This document shows positions 48,887 through 58,060 of a DNA stretch of 64,000 nucleotides, in pieces. The position numbers were made by a program, and so were the translations under genes. The notes beneath the pieces are model-generated. The model was not told the DNA's origin and searched no databases. It saw only the letters and a program-made list of their open reading frames with translations. The stretch covers positions 62,001-126,000 of the forward strand of contig CAJTTC010000005.1 in the NCBI GenBank assembly GCA_910579295.1. Reading direction: 5' to 3'. Position 1 is the first letter of the stretch. Each line of letters starts with the position of its first letter. The DNA comes from an uncultured Christensenella sp. GTDB lineage: Bacteria > Bacillota_A > Clostridia > Christensenellales > Borkfalkiaceae.

Positions 48887-50429
48887 AGAACGCTATCTCC
48901 TTGATTTCCGCTTTCGCACCGTTGGAATAGAAAGCAAAATTCAGCTTTTCGGTCTTTGGCATGCGAACCGTAAACGCGACGTTTCCGTCAAGATAAACAG
49001 TGCAAATTCCGTTTTGGTACAATACCTCCGCGTCGTGCCATACGCCGTTTCCGAAAGCGAAATCAGAGGTCGTCAGCAACGAACCGTAACGCAATATATT
49101 CGTAACATTGTTATAGCAGGAAATACGGTTGTCGCCCGGTTGGAAAGCTATTAACGCTTTGCCTAAACGGTTGTTATAATCACCGTCTATACCAAACGTA
49201 AGACCAAAGTCGCCCTTGTCGGAATCCGCTTTAAACTTGAAACACATTCTGGTTGCGTTTCCGCTCAATGCGGCGTAGGCGTTGGCGGCGAACTTGTTCT
49301 CTTCAAAGGATAAATCTCCCGACTTGCCTCCGGATACGGGTTGATAGTCAACCTTAGTTTTTAACGCTTCTTTGACTGCGGAAACCATAACCGCTTTGAG
49401 CTCGCCGTTTTCCCCTCTTACGATTTCGTGCGCAACCAAATTTCCGCCCCAGTCAAACTCGCCGTAATCACCGTTTTTAAGTTTTGCGCACCAGGCAAAG
49501 GCATACAGCTTGTCGCCCGCCTTTTCCAGCCTGCCCGCATAAAAACCTGCGCCGTCTATCGTATCCCTGTCAAATTTCTTCCACTCGCCGTCTTTTTCAG
49601 TCTTATAGCGGTAACGCGTTACGCGCTCGCTTCCCTGCTCGCTGTACGCAAGATAGTAATAGCCGTTCAACTCTATATAGGAAGGACATTCCATATTGTA
49701 AGTTCCCGCGTCGTTTTGGAAGAATATGCCCTCATATTCCCATTCGTCCGCAGCCGCGTCGAGAGTGGTTGAAGAATAATATTTGATAACGCCCGTCTCA
49801 ACGCCGTCCACTTTGTCGCGTGCCGTTACAAGCATATAGTACAAGGAGTCCTCACTGTCGTAATAGACGTAAGGGTCGCGGAAGTCGTGATTTAAATAGT
49901 CTTCGGCACTGTTGCCCTTAATCTTAAACCCGTCGTCTTTCGTCCACGTTACCTGATCGTCGGAGGTTGCGTGGCGGATTACTTCGAGCGGGTCGGGAGC
50001 AACGTCTTCCCTGCTTGCTCCGTGTCCCGTATAGAAGAAATGATACTTCCCCGTCGACGCGTCCTTTATAACCGAACCCGTTCCGAGAGCCGCATCGTGC
50101 GAATTTATATTTTCCTCGTAATTTAAAGCTATACCCTCGTTGTTATAGTGAATATAATCGGTGGTAGTCAGCCTTGAAATGGGATGATAGTACATATACA
50201 GCGAACCGACTGTGTCCTGCAAGTGGTAAATATTCATAACGCCGTTATCGTAAAACGGCATTACGTCGCCCATATAAATCCCCTGCGAATCGCGATAAGC
50301 AGAATACGGATAGACGTTTAATCCGCCCTGATCCACAGTCCCCGTCGTTTTGTTGCACGCCGTGCAGCCGATAGCCACACCTGCGCAAAGCGTTGCCGCC
50401 AATACGGATGCCAAGAATTTCTTCTTCAT
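48879..50429 (-). CDS. Exported GH32-clan fructan hydrolase lipoprotein
   Basis: A 516-residue protein with a lipoprotein signal (AGVAIGC or GCTAC as the lipid attachment site). A five-bladed propeller domain fills about residues 40-360: GDVMPFYDNG stands where GH32 enzymes have their nucleophile aspartate, FRDPYVYYD is the RDP motif and MECPSY holds the acid/base glutamate. A C-terminal beta-sandwich follows. It is probably a levanase- or inulinase-like enzyme outside the cell, but the first motif is not the classic WMNDPNG, so substrate and exact family are uncertain. It overlaps the next gene by four bases on one side and eight on the other. Confidence 0.8.
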   Translation of the reverse strand: MKKKFLASVLAATLCAGVAIGCTACNKTTGTVDQGGLNVYPYSAYRDSQGIYMGDVMPFYDNGVMNIYHLQDTVGSLYMYYHPISRLTTTDYIHYNNEGIALNYEENINSHDAALGTGSVIKDASTGKYHFFYTGHGASREDVAPDPLEVIRHATSDDQVTWTKDDGFKIKGNSAEDYLNHDFRDPYVYYDSEDSLYYMLVTARDKVDGVETGVIKYYSSTTLDAAADEWEYEGIFFQNDAGTYNMECPSYIELNGYYYLAYSEQGSERVTRYRYKTEKDGEWKKFDRDTIDGAGFYAGRLEKAGDKLYAFAWCAKLKNGDYGEFDWGGNLVAHEIVRGENGELKAVMVSAVKEALKTKVDYQPVSGGKSGDLSFEENKFAANAYAALSGNATRMCFKFKADSDKGDFGLTFGIDGDYNNRLGKALIAFQPGDNRISCYNNVTNILRYGSLLTTSDFAFGNGVWHDAEVLYQNGICTVYLDGNVAFTVRMPKTEKLNFAFYSNGAKAEIKEIAFYE

Positions 50430-51787
50430 ACCTTTCTCCTTATTTCATTGATTTTTAACCCGCATATTTTCCCTTCGGAAACTATACGGTAACTACCGTC
50501 GATATAGATCCTGCTGCTTATTACTTCCCTGCCGTCGTCCACGAAAACTTCGATACTTGACGCATCGAGAAGCACGCGCACACCGCAACTTTCGTAACTG
50601 CCGTTTGTACGGCGGATACTGCCGTAGGAATTGTTTGTAAAGCGGGTATCGAGGCAAACGTTGCCGTTGTTCGTTATTATTATTTTGCCGTTAAGTCCTT
50701 CAAGCGTCAGCTTGCCCTCGCCTTCGAAACGGAAATTTATATCCGCGGAAAGCGGGACTTCGCTTCCGTTTACTTCAAATAGATACTTGTTTATTTCATC
50801 TACGGGACGTTGAAATATATCGCCGTCTCTGTATTCAATCTGTCTCGGCACGGAAAATGCGCCGACCCAACCGTGTCCCAAATCTCTCGTGGGGTACGGC
50901 TTATTCCACATTTCCAGCCAACCGATCATAACGGGCTTATCGCTCCCCCGTATGAACTGCGGAGCGTAAAAGGTGTCGCCCTTATCGATTTCCTTTATGA
51001 AATCCACGTGCATTCTGCCCTTATCGAAATCTAATTCCCCGACTATGAAAACGCTTGCATTGATGTTCATAAAATCGTTGTCGCGTTCGTGAACGTGGCA
51101 ACCCGAAGCCAAAAGCACGTCCTTTCCGCCTACCCTGAAATAGCTGGGGCACTCGCCCATATCTCCGAGCTCGGCGAACGGTCCTATGTAAAACTCGTAT
51201 TCCAATTTATCGAGCGAGTTGCCGCCGAGAACGATAATGACGCCCTTGTTTAAGAGTATATCCTTGCCACCGACGAACACGTAAAATCTGCCGTCTATCT
51301 TTGCAGGACACGGATCCCTGAAATCTGTGCGGCTTAAATTTGCGGGAAGCCTGCCGTTATCGAATATGCGTTTATTGCCCGAATAAGTATTTCCGTCCGC
51401 AGATACCGCTTTGTAAATCTCTTCCGTACGGAAATCGCCTTGCTCGAAGTGAAGAGTATACAGTACGGTAATTTTACCGTCTTCCTCGACGGCTCCGCCG
51501 GAAAATATGCTTTGATATTTCTCCTCAGGCGCAAGAGCCACACCTGCATCCTCGTATGAAATAAGGTCTTCGGAAATGAAGTGCCCCCAGTACATAGTGC
51601 CCGAATGAGTATCGAAAGGGTTGTACTGATAATACAGATGATATTTGCCGCCGAAGTATATCAGACCGTTCGGGTCGTTCATCCAGCCGCACGGCGGCAT
51701 CATGTGATAGACCATTCTGTATTGTGCATTTACCTGATTTTTAGTTTTAGCAATATATCTGTCAACTCGCTGAATTACATTTGTCAT
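50426..51787 (-). CDS. GH32 beta-fructosidase (sucrose or fructo-oligosaccharide hydrolase)
   Basis: A 453-residue cytoplasmic glycosidase without a signal peptide. All three catalytic motifs are present: WMNDPNG (nucleophile, near residue 35), FRDP (transition-state stabiliser) and GECPSY (acid/base). The C-terminal domain has the GVRVLLDASSIEVFVDDGRE signature. It should cleave imported sucrose or fructo-oligosaccharides to fructose. It overlaps the downstream lipoprotein enzyme by four bases. Confidence 0.95.
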   Translation of the reverse strand: MTNVIQRVDRYIAKTKNQVNAQYRMVYHMMPPCGWMNDPNGLIYFGGKYHLYYQYNPFDTHSGTMYWGHFISEDLISYEDAGVALAPEEKYQSIFSGGAVEEDGKITVLYTLHFEQGDFRTEEIYKAVSADGNTYSGNKRIFDNGRLPANLSRTDFRDPCPAKIDGRFYVFVGGKDILLNKGVIIVLGGNSLDKLEYEFYIGPFAELGDMGECPSYFRVGGKDVLLASGCHVHERDNDFMNINASVFIVGELDFDKGRMHVDFIKEIDKGDTFYAPQFIRGSDKPVMIGWLEMWNKPYPTRDLGHGWVGAFSVPRQIEYRDGDIFQRPVDEINKYLFEVNGSEVPLSADINFRFEGEGKLTLEGLNGKIIITNNGNVCLDTRFTNNSYGSIRRTNGSYESCGVRVLLDASSIEVFVDDGREVISSRIYIDGSYRIVSEGKICGLKINEIRRKV

Positions 51788-51804
51788 TGTTTATACCTTT
51801 GATT

Positions 51805-53454
51805 TTAGTCGTCAAGTATGCCGTTCTGCCAATAAATTACGATATCGCTTATTTCTATCTTAACGTTCTCGTATTTCATGTTGGATGCAAATCCGAACTG
51901 CCACTCGAACTGGTGATTGGACATATCCGATTCGTTTCCCTTGAACGTGTACACGCGCTCCGTTTCCGACAGCTTGAACTGTTGCCAGATGAGATTGGGG
52001 TCCCAACCGCCGGACTTGGGTCCCACCCAGGTGCACAGCACGGGAGCGGTTGCCTTTGCCCTGAACGATATCATAAATTCCACGCCCGACGTATCCACGA
52101 AGAACTGCGGTCCCTCTATTTTGTTGTGCCAGTCGGTGTCGCCGAACTTTTCCACTTCGTATATGAGCTTTCCGTCAACCCACTGTACGTAATTGGGCGC
52201 GCCGTTAGCCGCAAACATCTTGAACGTGTTGGCGCAGGTAAAGGTTTCAGACACGGTCTGCGTTCCCGTACCGGATTGCGAGCCGCCCGTTACCTTAAGG
52301 TTTGAAATAGTTATTTCGTTTACGCTGTCGCCCGACTCAACGTACAGCCAAAGCCCGCCGTTTTCATCGGGTGTTATCTCGTTTTCCTGATGAAAATCGC
52401 CTTCGTTTTCTATGCTTGCATATCCGTAGCGTTTTGCCTCCCACTGCTTGTTTTCCAACGCCACGCCGAAGCCCGTTTTTTCAGCCGTCAAATCGTATGA
52501 AACGGTGTACTTCGTACCCGCGGAAAGAGCTAACCCGGTATTTATAAACATTCCGCCGCGCCATCTTTCTGTTGAAGCCGAATTAATTTTCAACGTTGCC
52601 GACTTTCCGTCCTCTGCTACCGTAACCTCTCCCGAGGTACCGTCAAATCTGTCGTGAACGTTTGTGCCTTTAACAAGCGTTATTTCTTCGGTTACGTGCT
52701 CCGCAACCGCCTTGTCGAACGTCCACTCGATATTAGCGCCCAGCCCGCCGAAGAGGATATCGATTTTAACGTCGGTTTCCTCAGCTTCGCCTTCGGGTAC
52801 GCTATAAGTTAAAGTAAATACGTTGTCGCCTTCGATTACTTCCAAATCAACGGGTTCGCCGTCGTTTATCTTTGCCTTTGCCGTACCCGCAACGTTTGAT
52901 TTTACGTAATACTTAACCGTATAGTCAGTACCGCTTTTTAACTTATACGTACGTGTAAAGACCGCGTCCGTATCCGCCGCAGCATTGCTTACTTTAAAGG
53001 TATACAGGCTTGCGGCGCCGTCGCCGATAACGCTCTGAGATGAAAGTATCGCCGCGCCCGAAGTTTTAACCTCAAAGCCGCCAAAGTCCACTAAGTCGAA
53101 CTTCTTGTACTCGTCGCGCGCAATGGCACTCACCGTAGCCGTCGTCTCCGTGATATGCCCCTTGCTGTCGGCAACTTTATATTTAACCTCGTAATCCTTT
53201 TCCTCGTTAAACGTGGCATAAAAGCCGACCGTTTCACCGTCTACCGTTATCTCCATCGAGGGCGTTATATCCCCGTCCTCCCGATCGAGAGCGGCTACGC
53301 CATCGATTAAATCGCACACCGCGCCGACGGCGCACATTCTGTCGACCACACCGGTAATTTCGGGGGCTTGGTCGGCACCATTTTTCGTACAGGCGGCTCC
53401 GCCCAGACACAACGCCGCAACAAGCGGCAAAGCAATAAGTTTAATTTTCTTCAT
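51805..53454 (-). CDS. Carbohydrate-binding surface lipoprotein
   Basis: 549 residues with a lipobox (GGAAC, residues 18-22). The first 100 residues after it resemble a bacterial Ig-like domain of the HYR or DUF5011 type (LDREDGDITPSMEITVDG). Then come three beta-sandwich regions of about 140 residues, each with phrases such as LKSGTDYTVKYYVKS or LSAGTKYTVSYDLTA, as in CBM4/9/22-type modules. There is no catalytic motif. It probably holds fructan at the cell surface for the neighbouring lipoprotein enzyme. It overlaps the DUF624 gene by 14 bases. Confidence 0.75.
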   Translation of the reverse strand: MKKIKLIALPLVAALCLGGAACTKNGADQAPEITGVVDRMCAVGAVCDLIDGVAALDREDGDITPSMEITVDGETVGFYATFNEEKDYEVKYKVADSKGHITETTATVSAIARDEYKKFDLVDFGGFEVKTSGAAILSSQSVIGDGAASLYTFKVSNAAADTDAVFTRTYKLKSGTDYTVKYYVKSNVAGTAKAKINDGEPVDLEVIEGDNVFTLTYSVPEGEAEETDVKIDILFGGLGANIEWTFDKAVAEHVTEEITLVKGTNVHDRFDGTSGEVTVAEDGKSATLKINSASTERWRGGMFINTGLALSAGTKYTVSYDLTAEKTGFGVALENKQWEAKRYGYASIENEGDFHQENEITPDENGGLWLYVESGDSVNEITISNLKVTGGSQSGTGTQTVSETFTCANTFKMFAANGAPNYVQWVDGKLIYEVEKFGDTDWHNKIEGPQFFVDTSGVEFMISFRAKATAPVLCTWVGPKSGGWDPNLIWQQFKLSETERVYTFKGNESDMSNHQFEWQFGFASNMKYENVKIEISDIVIYWQNGILDD

Positions 53455-54133
53455 TGTTCTCCTCCGGATTTTCCGTTTCGGTACGGTTAATTTTACCGTT
53501 ATCGTCTAAATAGTCGTCCTCTTTAAGTTTTCTTTTCAGTTCAAAGACGCTGACGCCCGTAGCCTTGGCTTTCAGATGATAAAAGTTTTCGGTCATAAGC
53601 GCCGATATAAGATAGGGCGCGGCGTAAAGCGTTAGGGGTAATACGTACGGATAAAAAAGTATAAGCGCAATTATTCCGCCCACGCACGCAAGCGATAGAA
53701 GGCTGCGCCACGGTCCGCCGAACAAAAGCATTATTCCGTTGTAAATAAGCTGGCGGAACGTTACCTTCATATTTACTATAACTACGGGTGCGGTAACGAG
53801 ATACATTGCCCCCACCGCCAACGCTATACAGCTGACCGCAAGTACGAAATAATTCATTTTTTCAGGATGGGCGGTAAAGAAATATATATTGAGTACGGGG
53901 AATGCAACGATAATAATCTGGAAAAGCGTATAAATTATCAGCACTTTCCAGTTAGCCCCTACCGTAGTAAATATATCCTTGAACCGCCTTGTGTTTATAT
54001 CCTGCCTGAAATATCCGACGACTCCCACCGTCATGGGAACGAAAGGTATAATCAGGAAGGCAGAAAGGGCAAGCAAAAGCGTAATTACGATAAATTCAAA
54101 GACGTATTCACCGAAAATTTGCAACCCTTTCAT
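53441..54133 (-). CDS. DUF624 (YesL-type) membrane protein
   Basis: A 230-residue protein with five or six hydrophobic segments (FIVITLLLALSAFLIIPFVP at the start) and a charged C-terminal tail. YesL-type proteins are regularly found inside oligosaccharide ABC transporter operons of Gram-positive bacteria; their role is not known. The LacI-controlled context fits. Confidence 0.85.
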   Translation of the reverse strand: MKGLQIFGEYVFEFIVITLLLALSAFLIIPFVPMTVGVVGYFRQDINTRRFKDIFTTVGANWKVLIIYTLFQIIIVAFPVLNIYFFTAHPEKMNYFVLAVSCIALAVGAMYLVTAPVVIVNMKVTFRQLIYNGIMLLFGGPWRSLLSLACVGGIIALILFYPYVLPLTLYAAPYLISALMTENFYHLKAKATGVSVFELKRKLKEDDYLDDNGKINRTETENPEENNEEN

Positions 54134-54158
54134 ATCCTTCTCCCTGACAACCGCTTTC

Positions 54159-55775
54159 TCAGTTGGTCTTGCCTATTGTCGCAACGTAACGGTCGTAAGC
54201 GTCCTGATTGGTCTTTTTGATTTTGTCTATCGAATTTCTATTGTTGGAAATCATTTTCTGCCAATCGCTCTTAGAGGGTACGGACGCACCTATTATGGCG
54301 TTAGTCATATAGCTCTTGATATTTTTGCCAAGCGTAGCTTCGTACTGGCTGAGGATTTTAAGCTCGCTTTCCGTATAATTCAGGTTAGGAATAGGCTCCG
54401 CTCCCGGATAAGTATAGGGAATGACGTGCTCGGCAAGTATTTCCTTTCTGAGCTTTGCGCGCGATTCCATTACCACGTTCTTTTCAAACACTTCTTCAGT
54501 GAGGTAAACTACGCCGTAGGCCGCATTCTGCATACGGAAGTCGTCCGCGCTCTGCGCTCCGTGGTCGTCGTTCGGCACAAGCATTCCGTCGGCGTTCTTT
54601 TCGGGAAGGAATGCACCCGCAGAAATCGAGCCGTAGTTTATCTGGGCGGAATAGTCGGGCTCGAAGAATTTATCGAAATAGGACAGCAGTCCTGCCTTAT
54701 CCTTGCACGTCCCCAAAATTACGCAAGCGGATTTTTCCACTTCCAGCTCGTTGCTCGGTCCAACATATCTGTTGCCGTCGTCGTCCTTTAACGGCTTTAC
54801 AACGATATAATCGTCGCGCTTATCCTTGGAAACGACCGTGTTCTTCTCCCACCAATAGAACGCTCCGTATCTGCCGTCCTGTCCCTTGGCAAGGAAAGTA
54901 TCCTGATCCTGGTCGAACGCAGCCGTACGTATAAGCCCCTTGTTGTACCAGTCGTTCATCTCTTTTATGGCGTTGAACCATTTTTCGTCTTCTACGGTAA
55001 ACGTAATCTTGCCGTTAACAAGCGTTTTGTGTTGTCTGTTCTCGGGCAGACCGAACGACGCTATAAAGTCGGATTCGTTGCCCTGCCAGTTATCGCTGAC
55101 GAATGCGAGGGGCACCTCGTCGTTGTCGGCAATGCTGTCGTCCATATTGTTGTCTTTAAACTTCTGCAAAATGGCTTTGAACTCGTTCCTTGATATGTCG
55201 AGTCCGTCAACAAGCTGTTCTTTCGTTATGTTTACGCCTTCAGGCATATTGCCGTTGTCTATCAGCTTTTCAACCCATTTTTTGTTTAAAAACAGGATAT
55301 TCGGATAGGTTTTAAGCCCCATTTCTTCCACTCTCGGAAGTGAATAGATATGTCCGTCGGGGGACTTCAATGCTTCCCTTATATCGGGGCGGTCTTCAAG
55401 AATCTTCTTGAAATTGGGCATACTGTCGAGATATTCGTCTATTGCCACTATCCTCTTTCTCTTACCGTAGTCGTTAAGCTTTAAGTTTGAGAAACCGCTA
55501 TGATAGATAGCGTCAATCCCCTTTATGCCGACGGGGTCCGTATTGTTGCTGTACTGAGTGCTCGTGTTGAAGGTCCAATAAACGTCCTTACCCGTTTCCT
55601 TTGCTATGTCCTTGAACACCTGCATATCGTTGTAATCTTTTACCGTTTCTTCCTTAACCGCGAGCACGGTGAATTCGTGTCCGGAACCTTTTCCGCCACC
55701 GCAGCCCGTAACCGTAAACGCCGCAGCTGCGCACATAGTAACCGCCATTATTCCTGCAATAATTTTTTTATTCAT
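54159..55775 (-). CDS. Extracellular solute-binding lipoprotein
   Basis: A 538-residue binding protein with the lipobox VTGC after a signal sequence. The size and the LplA-like layout fit a family 1 oligosaccharide-binding protein (HEFTVLAVKEETVKDYND after the lipobox; YSLPRVEEMGLKTYPNILF). It should deliver fructo-oligosaccharides to the two permeases encoded upstream. Confidence 0.9.
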   Translation of the reverse strand: MNKKIIAGIMAVTMCAAAAFTVTGCGGGKGSGHEFTVLAVKEETVKDYNDMQVFKDIAKETGKDVYWTFNTSTQYSNNTDPVGIKGIDAIYHSGFSNLKLNDYGKRKRIVAIDEYLDSMPNFKKILEDRPDIREALKSPDGHIYSLPRVEEMGLKTYPNILFLNKKWVEKLIDNGNMPEGVNITKEQLVDGLDISRNEFKAILQKFKDNNMDDSIADNDEVPLAFVSDNWQGNESDFIASFGLPENRQHKTLVNGKITFTVEDEKWFNAIKEMNDWYNKGLIRTAAFDQDQDTFLAKGQDGRYGAFYWWEKNTVVSKDKRDDYIVVKPLKDDDGNRYVGPSNELEVEKSACVILGTCKDKAGLLSYFDKFFEPDYSAQINYGSISAGAFLPEKNADGMLVPNDDHGAQSADDFRMQNAAYGVVYLTEEVFEKNVVMESRAKLRKEILAEHVIPYTYPGAEPIPNLNYTESELKILSQYEATLGKNIKSYMTNAIIGASVPSKSDWQKMISNNRNSIDKIKKTNQDAYDRYVATIGKTN

Positions 55776-55807
55776 TTATTTTCTCCTTACATTATTTTTT
55801 AAGATTA

Positions 55808-56725
55808 TCATTTAAAAGAGCCTACAAGCACACCCTGTCCGAAATGCTTTTCTATCATAGGATAGAGAATGAGAATAGGTACGGTAGCAACTATGATAGA
55901 GGTGAACTTTATCTGCGTTGCAAGGCGCATCTGTTCGAGAACGACGTCTCCCGTACCGCCCGTCGTCGCGTCCATAATCTCGCGCAAAATCGACTGCAAC
56001 GGATAAAATTGCTTATCTATATTAAAGATAAATGCGTCAATATAGTTGTTCCAGTGTCCTACGGCATAGAAGAGAACCATTACGCTTATTATTGATTTTG
56101 AAATGGGCAGAACCAAATCGAAGAACGTTCTTATTTCGCCTGCGCCGTCAATCTGACCCGCCTCCAACACCTCCTTGGGCACGTTAGTCTGGAAGAACGA
56201 CTTGCACATAAACACGTTGTAAACGCTTACGCCGCCGCCGATAATCAAGATTAAAGGATTTTCATACAGTCCGAGCGTACGGCACATAATAACGTACGGA
56301 ACCAGACCCCCGCCGAAGAACATAGTAATTATCAGCAATACCATTATAAGCTTTCTGAACGGAAGATAATCTCTTGAAAGAGCCCAGCCCGCAGGTATTG
56401 TCAGCACCACGTTGAACAGCGTTCCCAACACCGTATATAAAAGCGTGAAGCCGTATCCGCTCCAAATATCCGTACGCTTAAACAACGCCGCGTAACCGGA
56501 GAAGGTCATTTTTATCGGATACAGCCAAACGTCGCCCCTCATTACGGCGTCGGGATCGGAAAACGATGCAATGACTATATAGTAGAGCGGATAAATTACT
56601 ATTACCGCCAACAAAAACAAGATGAAGCCGCAGATAGCGTAATAAACGTAATCGGTTTTTGCTTCCTTAATCTTGTTCTGCTTTTTCAACTGTTTCAATT
56701 TTTTATTATCCAATTGTTTTTCCAT
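55808..56725 (-). CDS. Carbohydrate ABC permease, LplC type
   Basis: A 305-residue permease with six membrane segments. The cytoplasmic loop EAGQIDGAGEIRTFFDLVLP is the EAA-type motif that docks the ATPase. ATG 56725 is used; a GTG at 56737 overlaps the stop of the partner permease. Confidence 0.93.
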   Translation of the reverse strand: MEKQLDNKKLKQLKKQNKIKEAKTDYVYYAICGFILFLLAVIVIYPLYYIVIASFSDPDAVMRGDVWLYPIKMTFSGYAALFKRTDIWSGYGFTLLYTVLGTLFNVVLTIPAGWALSRDYLPFRKLIMVLLIITMFFGGGLVPYVIMCRTLGLYENPLILIIGGGVSVYNVFMCKSFFQTNVPKEVLEAGQIDGAGEIRTFFDLVLPISKSIISVMVLFYAVGHWNNYIDAFIFNIDKQFYPLQSILREIMDATTGGTGDVVLEQMRLATQIKFTSIIVATVPILILYPMIEKHFGQGVLVGSFK

Positions 56726-56730
56726 ATCCG

Positions 56731-57789
56731 TCACCACATACTCTGATTAGCAAGCTTTTTAGAAGTGAAGTTGGCAATTATCAGTAACACGACGTTTATA
56801 ACCGAGTTAAACAAGCCCGCTGCCGTACCTACTCCGTAATGCCCGTCCATAAGTCCGAACGTATAGACGTAAGTTGATAAAATTTCACTTGTTTCCAAAT
56901 TGCCGCCCGTTTGCATAAGTAATACTTTTTCGTAACCGCAGCTCATAAGATTGCCGACCGATAAAATCATAAGCATTACTATCGTGGGCAAAATAGCAGG
57001 CAAATCCACGCTGAAAATTCTTCTGAAACGCGAAGCTCCATCGACCTTAGCCGCCTCATGAAGGGCGGGATCAACGCCGGCAAGCGCGGCAAGATAGATA
57101 ATTGCCGACCAACCGAAATCCTGCCAGTTGCCCGAAAAAATAAACAACGGTCTGAACGCCTCAGGCTTTAAAAACAGCTGCAAGCCGTTTTCGCTTCCGC
57201 CCAGCTTTATGGCAAGCTGATCCAATAGTCCGTCCGAACCGAAAATAAGCTTCATCATACCCACGAGTACGACGAGGGATATAAAGTGCGGAGCGTAATA
57301 GAGTATCTGCAATCCTTTTTTGATTTTAGGTTTGCGTATCGAGTTTAACAGCAACGCCACAATTATCGGCAAAGGGAAACCGACTATAAATCCAAATATA
57401 CATAAAAGGAAAGTATTTAAAAAGTAACTGCCGAAGTTGGGATTTGAGAAGAACGTGTTGAAATTATCCCAGCCTACCCACAGAGTGTTCGAACCTAAAA
57501 TTTCATCTCCGGGCATATAGTCCTGAAACGCCGTTAAAATACCGTACATAGGTCCGTAGCAGAAAATCAGAACGTAAATGAGCGCAGGCAGGATAAATAC
57601 CAATATCCAGCCTCTGCGCTTAAAATTCTCTATCCACTTTTCCCATTTCGGATGCTTGCTTTCGGCAGACCCGTTTCCGCTTCTGTCCGAACCCATAGCT
57701 TCATAAGCTTCTTCGACCAGCAAATCGTTATCTGCCGATTCGGTAGAAATATCGGCAGTGGCTTGCACCGCTTCGCTTTTTACCATCAT
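56731..57789 (-). CDS. Carbohydrate ABC permease, LplB type
   Basis: A 352-residue permease with six membrane segments and a long hydrophilic N-terminus (residues 1-55). The docking loop reads EAAKVDGASRFRRIFSVDLP. It is the first gene of the operon: GGGGGGA precedes the ATG, and the promoter and operators lie between it and the divergent LacI gene. Confidence 0.93.
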   Translation of the reverse strand: MMVKSEAVQATADISTESADNDLLVEEAYEAMGSDRSGNGSAESKHPKWEKWIENFKRRGWILVFILPALIYVLIFCYGPMYGILTAFQDYMPGDEILGSNTLWVGWDNFNTFFSNPNFGSYFLNTFLLCIFGFIVGFPLPIIVALLLNSIRKPKIKKGLQILYYAPHFISLVVLVGMMKLIFGSDGLLDQLAIKLGGSENGLQLFLKPEAFRPLFIFSGNWQDFGWSAIIYLAALAGVDPALHEAAKVDGASRFRRIFSVDLPAILPTIVMLMILSVGNLMSCGYEKVLLMQTGGNLETSEILSTYVYTFGLMDGHYGVGTAAGLFNSVINVVLLIIANFTSKKLANQSMW

Positions 57790-57819
57790 CCTATCCCCCC
57801 TTTTTATTTTTTAACTTTC

Positions 57820-57847
57820 AATTTACGTACAATCAGCTGCGTGTCAA
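57820..57847 (-). promoter_or_regulatory. Probable promoter of the fructan operon
   Basis: TTGACA (complement of 57842-57847), a 16-bp spacer and TAAATT (complement of 57820-57825), about 30 bases before the first permease gene. Confidence 0.6.
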
Positions 57848-57853
57848 CGATGA

Positions 57854-57972
57854 CGGGATATCCCGCCAATCGAATTTTTGTGAGTAATACACAAAATATG
57901 TTTTAGCATATCAAGTTTATCAAATACATTATTTTATGTAAAGCCAAACGACAAATTTTGTGCATTTGCACA
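57854..57972. promoter_or_regulatory. Candidate LacI-type operators in the divergent intergenic region
   Basis: Three palindromes lie here: CGGGATATCCCG (57854-57865, perfect, directly upstream of the operon -35 box), TTGTG-N7-CACAA (57878-57894) and TGTGCATTTGCACA (57959-57972). The motif TTTTGTGCATTTG is repeated at 57956-57968 and again just upstream of the lacI promoter. Any of them could bind the LacI protein. Confidence 0.5.
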
Positions 57973-58012
57973 GCAAATAAAAGCTTATTTTTGTGCATTT
58001 GTTAAAATAGTA

Positions 58013-58041
58013 TTGCAAAACGATTATTTACACTGTATAAT
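58013..58041 (+). promoter_or_regulatory. Promoter of the LacI gene
   Basis: TTGCAA at 58013-58018, a 17-bp spacer and TATAAT at 58036-58041, with GGGGGA before ATG 58061. Confidence 0.75.
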
Positions 58042-58060
58042 AAATTCGGGGGAAATAGAA

